From Chloroflexota bacterium (GTDB lineage: Bacteria > Chloroflexota > Limnocylindria > Limnocylindrales > CSP1-4): a stretch of 17,364 nt of DNA. The notes under the pieces are model-generated. The model worked only from the letters and a program-made list of their open reading frames with translations, searched no databases and was not told the DNA's origin. Positions 13,718 through 17,364 of this stretch are shown one piece after another. The translations under genes were made by a program, and so were the position numbers. Numbering within the stretch: position 1 is the first letter of the stretch; each line of letters starts with the position of its first letter. The stretch lies in assembly GCA_021790375.1 (NCBI GenBank), contig JAJYEB010000005.1, positions 1 to 17,364 of the forward strand, read 5' to 3'.

Positions 13718-13744
13718 GGCCAGGGGGGCCGAACGCCCCCGGCC
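13718..13744 (+). promoter_or_regulatory. Strong GC hairpin upstream of the kor promoter
   Basis: GGGGGC (13724-13729) pairs with GCCCCC (13735-13740) around a 5-nt loop, and the outer GGCC arms (13718-13721 and 13741-13744) extend the stem. It lies about 37 bp upstream of a possible kor -10. It may be an operator or the end of an upstream transcript; function unknown. Confidence 0.35.
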
Positions 13745-13780
13745 TGCGGCCCAGCCCGCACCCTGTCCGTTCGAAGTGGG

Positions 13781-13786
13781 TAGACT
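13781..13786 (+). promoter_or_regulatory. Probable -10 hexamer TAGACT of the kor operon
   Basis: TAGACT gives a predicted start near 13793. The in-frame korD GTG codons are 14 nt (13807) and about 116 nt (13909) downstream. No -35 match is visible. Confidence 0.35.
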
Positions 13787-13908
13787 TTCGATGTCCCGGC
13801 CGGCCCGTGGAAAGCGGCTGGCGGACACGAACGAGGATTGCTGCGACGGCTACGCTGTACCCCCCCACGACACAGCGGGTCCGACGGGCCCCCACGATCG
13901 TCGACTTC

Positions 13909-14271
13909 GTGAACATCCGGTGGGTCGACGAATGGTGCAAGCGCTGCAACATCTGCGTCGAGATCTGCCCGAAGGACAGCCTGGTCCTGACGCATGACGC
14001 GATCATCGAGGCGGAGAACTGCATCCGCTGTGGCCTGTGCGAGCGGTACTGCCCGGACCTCGCGATCGAGGTGATCCCGGTTCGGACCGCCGCGACGGCC
14101 GCGGCGAGCGCCGAGGAGGCCGCCGAAGCCAGGCGTGGCCGGGCCCGCCTGCCGCAGCGGTCCGGAACGCCTGACACCGCGCGCGGGCCCGCCGTAGCCG
14201 GCACAGATCCCAGCCGCGGAATCACGGACGTCGAAAGCGCCCCTGACGTCGACCGGGCGAACCCGACCTAG
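13909..14271 (+). CDS. korD: 2-oxoacid:ferredoxin oxidoreductase delta subunit (2x[4Fe-4S] ferredoxin)
   Basis: The polyferredoxin subunit of the Kor complex, passing electrons from the catalytic subunits to external ferredoxin. Two clean cluster motifs, Cx2Cx2Cx3CP, are present: WCKRCNICVEICPK and NCIRCGLCERYCPD. With GTG 13909 the protein is 120 residues and begins about 9 residues before the first Cys, as in other KorD proteins. The next in-frame start is GTG 13807 (154 residues). The residues just upstream (TIVDFV) look continuous with the domain, so the true start may be the longer one, or a non-standard codon. No Shine-Dalgarno supports either. After the clusters, about 60 residues are low-complexity, Ala/Arg/Pro-rich and probably disordered. 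It is the first gene of korDABC. Confidence 0.85.
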   Translation: MNIRWVDEWCKRCNICVEICPKDSLVLTHDAIIEAENCIRCGLCERYCPDLAIEVIPVRTAATAAASAEEAAEARRGRARLPQRSGTPDTARGPAVAGTDPSRGITDVESAPDVDRANPT

Positions 14272-14286
14272 GAGGCGGAACGAGAC

Positions 14287-15360
14287 ATGGCCAAGCGGCT
14301 CCTCCAGGGCAACGAAGCGGTGCTCCTGGGAGCAGTGAAGGCGGGTGCCACCTACTTCGCGGGCTACCCGATCAGTCCAAGCAGCGAAGTCCTGATGGCC
14401 GCGTCGGTGTACGCGGCCAGCCACCCGGAACTGCGGTTCCTCCAGGCCGAGGACGAGATCGCCAGCGCCAACGCGATCATCGGCGCCAGCCTTGCCGGCG
14501 CCAAGTCCTTCACCGCCACGTCCGGCCCCGGGTACAGCCTCATGCAGGAGGCGATCGGCTACGCCCACAAGCTGGGCGTCCCGACCGTCTTCGTCGACGT
14601 CCAGCGCGTGGGGCCCGCCACCGGCATGCCGACCATGCCGGGCCAGGGCGACATCCTCCAGACGCGCTACGGCTCGTCGGGCGACTACACCAGCATCGTG
14701 TTCTACCCGTCGACCGTGGCCGAGTGCTACGAGTACACGATCCACGCCTTCAACTGCGCGGAGGAGAGCCGGTCGCCGGTGATCCTCCTCTCGGACGCGT
14801 TCCTGGGGCACCTCAACGAGGTCGTCGACCTCGACGCGATCGACGTCCCGGTCGTCCCGCGCACGCTCGAGCCGCTCGCCTCCGGGCACACCCGGCTGTT
14901 CAGCGGCGTGGCCACGTACCCCGACGGCGAGCCGGCGACGGCCGACGGAGACGAGTTCATCCGGCAGTACGAGGAGGCCAAGGCGCTGCGCCTCGAGGTC
15001 GCCGACCGCTACGCGTTCTACGAGTACGGCTGGAACAAGGACGCCGACACGCTCGTGATCGCCTTCGGCATCACGCGCCGTATCGCCCAGCCGCTCGCCC
15101 CGCACTTCGCGCTGTTCCGGCCCATCCGCATCTGGCCGGTCCTCCAGGACCAGCTCCGGGAGATCGCGCCGCGCTACAAGCGGCTGGTGGTCATCGAGGG
15201 CAGCGACGGCCAGTACGCGAGCGTGGTCGAGCGCGTCCTCTACCGCGACGTCCACCGCGTCCCGCTCCTCGGCGGACGCATGAGTCTCGAGGCGGTCCGC
15301 GAAGGGCTCGAACGGATCGGCCTGCTCCCGCGCGAGCTGGCCCAGGCCACCGTCTCCTGA
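14287..15360 (+). CDS. korA: 2-oxoacid:ferredoxin oxidoreductase alpha subunit
   Basis: A 357-residue alpha subunit of a CoA-acylating 2-oxoacid:ferredoxin oxidoreductase. The PYR domain shows LLQGNEAVLLGA, the substrate/TPP region GYPISPSSE (G26-E34), EDEIAS (E55-S60), ATSGPGYSLMQE (A77-E88) and VQRVGPATGMP (V105-P115). The C-terminal transketolase-like domain includes RIWPVLQDQLREIAPRYKRLVVIEGSDGQY. The family usually has GYPITPSSE and VQRGGPSTGLPT, so this is a slightly divergent group. Substrate (2-oxoglutarate, branched-chain 2-oxoacid or pyruvate) cannot be settled by eye; the kor name reflects subunit architecture. AGGAGG at 14270-14275 precedes the ATG by 11 nt and overlaps the korD stop. 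korB follows after 40 nt. Confidence 0.92.
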   Translation: MAKRLLQGNEAVLLGAVKAGATYFAGYPISPSSEVLMAASVYAASHPELRFLQAEDEIASANAIIGASLAGAKSFTATSGPGYSLMQEAIGYAHKLGVPTVFVDVQRVGPATGMPTMPGQGDILQTRYGSSGDYTSIVFYPSTVAECYEYTIHAFNCAEESRSPVILLSDAFLGHLNEVVDLDAIDVPVVPRTLEPLASGHTRLFSGVATYPDGEPATADGDEFIRQYEEAKALRLEVADRYAFYEYGWNKDADTLVIAFGITRRIAQPLAPHFALFRPIRIWPVLQDQLREIAPRYKRLVVIEGSDGQYASVVERVLYRDVHRVPLLGGRMSLEAVREGLERIGLLPRELAQATVS

Positions 15361-15400
15361 CGCCCACGGACAGTCCCAAGAACCGAGGTCCGCACCACAG

Positions 15401-16198
15401 ATGTCGTACAAGGACAAGATCAAGACCGATCTCTTCCCCACGATCTGGTGCCCGGGCTGCGGGATCGGCCTCATCATGACCCAGCTGGCCACGGTGATGG
15501 ACGACCTCGGCCTGGACAAGTCGAACACCGTGATGGTGACCGGGATCGGCTGCACGGGCCGCATGGGCGCGTACATGCAGTTCGATTCCGTCTACACGCT
15601 CCACGGCCGCACGCTCCCCGTCGCCGAGGCGATCGCGACCGTCCGCCCCGAGCTCAACGTCATCGTGGTCTCGGGCGACGGCGACCTGACCTCGATCGGC
15701 GGCAATCACCTGCTGCACGCGATCCGGCGGAACCCGCGGATCAAGGTGCTCTGCAACAACAACGAGATCTACGGCCTGACGGGCGGCCAGACGGGACCGA
15801 CCACCCCCGTGGGCACGAAGACCGTGTCGTCGCCGGCCGGCGCCACCTTCAGCCCGGTGAATCTCCAGGGGCTGGTCAACACGAATCCGAACGCGTTCTA
15901 CGCGAAGACCACCGTCTATCACCAGGGGCAGATGCGGCGGGCGATCAAGGAGGCCATCGAATGGCCCGGCTTCGCCTTCGTCGACATCACCAGCCAGTGC
16001 ATCGAGAACAACGGGCGCCGGATCGGCTTCCCGAGCGCCAACGAGATGCTCAACTACTACAAGAAGGAATACCGGCAGGCGCCCCCCGGGTCGACGCAGC
16101 TGGCCAACCACCAGCTGGGGATCGTCAAGGGCAAGCCCGCCGAGACCGAGCCGGTGCCGGTGGGTGCCGCCTCGGGGAACGGGAGCGGCGAGGCATGA
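15401..16198 (+). CDS. korB: 2-oxoacid:ferredoxin oxidoreductase beta subunit (TPP-binding)
   Basis: A 265-residue TPP- and [4Fe-4S]-binding beta subunit. The cluster ligands are visible: C17 and C20 in WCPGCG, C51 in GIGCTGR and C200 in DITSQC, equivalent to C12, C15, C46 and C197 of the Sulfolobus enzyme as I recall it. The TPP/Mg motif is VSGDGDLTSIGGNHLLHA (G92-N102), followed by NNNEIYGLTGGQTGPTTP, the usual KorB-type loop. A low-complexity 25-residue tail follows the core. Its stop overlaps the korC start as ATGA (16195-16198), so the two are translationally coupled. With alpha it forms the catalytic unit oxidising a 2-oxoacid plus CoA to acyl-CoA, CO2 and reduced ferredoxin. Confidence 0.95.
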   Translation: MSYKDKIKTDLFPTIWCPGCGIGLIMTQLATVMDDLGLDKSNTVMVTGIGCTGRMGAYMQFDSVYTLHGRTLPVAEAIATVRPELNVIVVSGDGDLTSIGGNHLLHAIRRNPRIKVLCNNNEIYGLTGGQTGPTTPVGTKTVSSPAGATFSPVNLQGLVNTNPNAFYAKTTVYHQGQMRRAIKEAIEWPGFAFVDITSQCIENNGRRIGFPSANEMLNYYKKEYRQAPPGSTQLANHQLGIVKGKPAETEPVPVGAASGNGSGEA

Positions 16199-16815
16199 CC
16201 GAGCACGCGATCGCCATCGACGGCGTCGGTGGCCAGGGGGTGCGGGTCATCGGCAACACGATGGCCACCCTGCTGGGCGCGATGGGCTACGAGGTGACGC
16301 TCCTCTACGACTACGACTCGAGCGTCCGCGGGGGCATGAGCGAGGCGTTCCTCAAGTACGCCGAGGAGCCGATCTCGAACCCCGTGGTCGAGCACGCCAA
16401 CGTCACCCTTCGCCTCGCCGACCGGGGTCCGTACCACCTGGACAGCGACTACGTGGTCTGCGACATCGGACTGGCGAAACCCGGCGAGCGGGCCGAGGAG
16501 GTCCCCTTCCTCGAGCTCGGCGTGAAGCACTTCGGGCGCGACCTGTTCGGCAACATGATCGCCCTCGGCCGCCTGCTCCGACTCTCCGAGGTGTCCTTCG
16601 ACGAGGCGGCGCTGACCGCGGCGCTCCCGGCGAAGTACCGCGAGGAGAACATCGGGGCGGTGCGCTACGGGTACGAGCTCACCCCCGACCAGATCCGCCG
16701 GATCGTTCCGGACGAGGCCGCGGGGCGGTTCGCCGGACGGTACGCGGAGGCCGTGCTGGCCGGTGCCGAGCCGGACCGGGCCATCGAGGTTGCCGCGCAG
16801 CACGTGACGGCCTGA
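16195..16815 (+). CDS. korC: 2-oxoacid:ferredoxin oxidoreductase gamma subunit
   Basis: A 206-residue gamma subunit (POR_N-associated catalytic domain family). It begins with the family motif AIDGVGGQGVRVIGN (G10-G20), then DYDSSVRGGMSEAFLK, where the conserved RGG (R45-G47) is found, and VVCDIGLAKPG. The C-terminal helices (about 120-200) are typical. It completes the delta-alpha-beta-gamma set, matching four-subunit 2-oxoglutarate/2-oxoisovalerate ferredoxin oxidoreductases rather than fused or two-subunit types. It overlaps korB by 4 nt. The following unknown gene starts 6 nt after its stop, so the operon probably continues. Confidence 0.92.
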   Translation: MTEHAIAIDGVGGQGVRVIGNTMATLLGAMGYEVTLLYDYDSSVRGGMSEAFLKYAEEPISNPVVEHANVTLRLADRGPYHLDSDYVVCDIGLAKPGERAEEVPFLELGVKHFGRDLFGNMIALGRLLRLSEVSFDEAALTAALPAKYREENIGAVRYGYELTPDQIRRIVPDEAAGRFAGRYAEAVLAGAEPDRAIEVAAQHVTA

Positions 16816-16821
16816 CGACCG

Positions 16822-17226
16822 GTGGCCGAGGGGCCGCTCGTCGCGGTGCTGGCCGACGATCTGATCTGGGCGTCCCGCCTGGATCGACTCGTTCGTGATG
16901 CGGGCGGCCGGCCGCTGCCGGTCAGGACGCTCGATGCGCTCGATCGGGTGCTCGACGGTGACGGCGGGCCGGGGGATTCGCGGCTGCCGCCCGCGGGCGT
17001 GGTCGTCGATCTGACCGGCCGCGCCTACGACGGGATCGACGCCGTGCGCCACGCGGCCGCCAGGGGCGCGGCAGTCGTGGCGGTCGGCCAGCACGACGAC
17101 CGGGCCGGCCGGGAAGCGGCGCGGTCGGCCGGCGCGTCCGCGGTCCACGCCTACGGTCGCCTGTTCGCCGCCGGGCCGAGGGTGCTCGGGACGTGGATCG
17201 GCGAGCTGTCGGGGGGTCGGGAATGA
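16822..17226 (+). CDS. Unknown protein with degenerate receiver-like fold
   Basis: A 134-residue protein that I cannot assign to a named family. Its strand pattern resembles a response-regulator receiver domain: LVAVLADDL (D12, D13 where the acidic pair would be), VVVDLTG (D63 at the phospho-acceptor position), AVVAVGQHDD, and GASAVHAYGRL, where the conserved Lys of receivers is absent (Arg113 nearby). The missing Lys suggests a pseudo-receiver or simply a similar alpha/beta fold. GTG 16822 lies 6 nt after korC; the stop overlaps the ATG of the M24 peptidase gene (ATGA, 17223-17226). The tight packing implies co-transcription with korDABC. A regulatory or scaffold role is only a guess. Confidence 0.6.
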   Translation: MAEGPLVAVLADDLIWASRLDRLVRDAGGRPLPVRTLDALDRVLDGDGGPGDSRLPPAGVVVDLTGRAYDGIDAVRHAAARGAAVVAVGQHDDRAGREAARSAGASAVHAYGRLFAAGPRVLGTWIGELSGGRE

Positions 17227-17364
17227 CCATCGCGCCGGCGCGGTTCGCCGCGCGGATCCAGGCGGCGCGCCAGGCCCTGCGTGCGGCCGACGACATCGCC
17301 CTGCTGGTGGGCGTTGGCGCGGATCTCCGCTGGCTCACCGGCTACGACGCGATGAACCTGGAAC
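17223..17364 (+). CDS. M24-family peptidase (aminopeptidase P/prolidase-like), N-terminal fragment
   Basis: The frame opens with an ATG overlapping the previous stop and runs off the right edge. The 47 visible residues resemble the creatinase-N domain that precedes M24 metallopeptidase cores: a helical start (ARFAARIQAARQALRAADD), a strand ALLVGVGADLRWLTGYDA and the common WLTGY element. Full-length members (about 350-400 residues) cleave Xaa-Pro bonds or related substrates; the metal-binding catalytic domain is outside the window. The call rests on a short segment, so the subfamily is open. Confidence 0.65.
   Translation, partial: MTIAPARFAARIQAARQALRAADDIALLVGVGADLRWLTGYDAMNLE

Noticed and set aside
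13791..13997. ATG at 13791 just after TAGACT, opening a 68-codon frame
   Set aside because: The spacer to the hexamer is 4 nt rather than 6, the product has no recognisable features, and the frame overlaps the Cys-rich korD coding sequence; a leader peptide cannot be excluded but is unsupported.
13504..15576. A 690-codon minus-strand open frame across korD, korA and the start of EamA
   Set aside because: It covers genes with unmistakable family motifs on the other strand and frame and shows no domain of its own.

Overview
The window is about 17.4 kb of very GC-rich bacterial DNA, tightly packed with genes. High GC, frequent GTG starts, a four-subunit 2-oxoacid:ferredoxin oxidoreductase, an FdxA-type 7Fe ferredoxin and a MarP-like membrane protease suggest a deep Gram-positive or monoderm-like lineage. 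A Chloroflexota member is my best guess and Actinomycetota the alternative; this is inference without a marker gene. No rRNA, tRNA, CRISPR array, insertion sequence or phage gene was seen. No gene-free stretch exceeds 300 bases.

Layout. Bases 1-2843 (+): 3' end of an amidohydrolase, a ROK-family sugar kinase translationally coupled to it, and a CvpA/trypsin-like membrane protease resembling mycobacterial MarP. Bases 2855-4027 (-): a LOG-family protein and a TraR/DksA zinc-finger protein. Bases 4242-5443 (+): a 57-residue YHS-domain metal protein behind a CsoR-like operator, a small one-helix membrane protein with three 14-residue repeats, and ferredoxin FdxA. Bases 5614-9334 (+): a BtuF-like substrate-binding protein without signal peptide, a small zinc-ribbon protein, pyrroline-5-carboxylate reductase (proC) and tyrosine phenol-lyase (tpl). 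Bases 9392-11696 (+): a LiaF-like membrane protein, a thioredoxin-fold protein and a monofunctional proline dehydrogenase. Bases 11820-13615 (-): a KDPG/KHG-type aldolase and an EamA transporter. Bases 13807/13909-16815 (+): korD-korA-korB-korC. Bases 16822-17364 (+): a degenerate receiver-like protein and the start of an M24 (aminopeptidase P/prolidase-like) peptidase.

How the genes may work together. Several encode amino-acid and 2-oxoacid chemistry: TPL makes pyruvate from tyrosine, proline dehydrogenase and ProC interconvert proline and pyrroline-5-carboxylate, the aldolase can make pyruvate, M24 peptidases release Xaa-Pro residues, and KorDABC oxidises 2-oxoacids onto ferredoxin (FdxA is a candidate acceptor). 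This theme is inference; only the kor genes are a clear operon.

The most striking non-coding pattern is a repeated start architecture. Seven genes on both strands have a TANNNT -10 hexamer ending 6 nt (once 7 nt) before the start codon and no Shine-Dalgarno sequence, as expected for leaderless mRNAs. Genes that do carry a Shine-Dalgarno (YHS, fdxA, tpl) have their -10 hexamer about 45-55 nt upstream of the start codon. The intergenic gaps also hold short phased direct repeats and tandem GC-rich hairpins.
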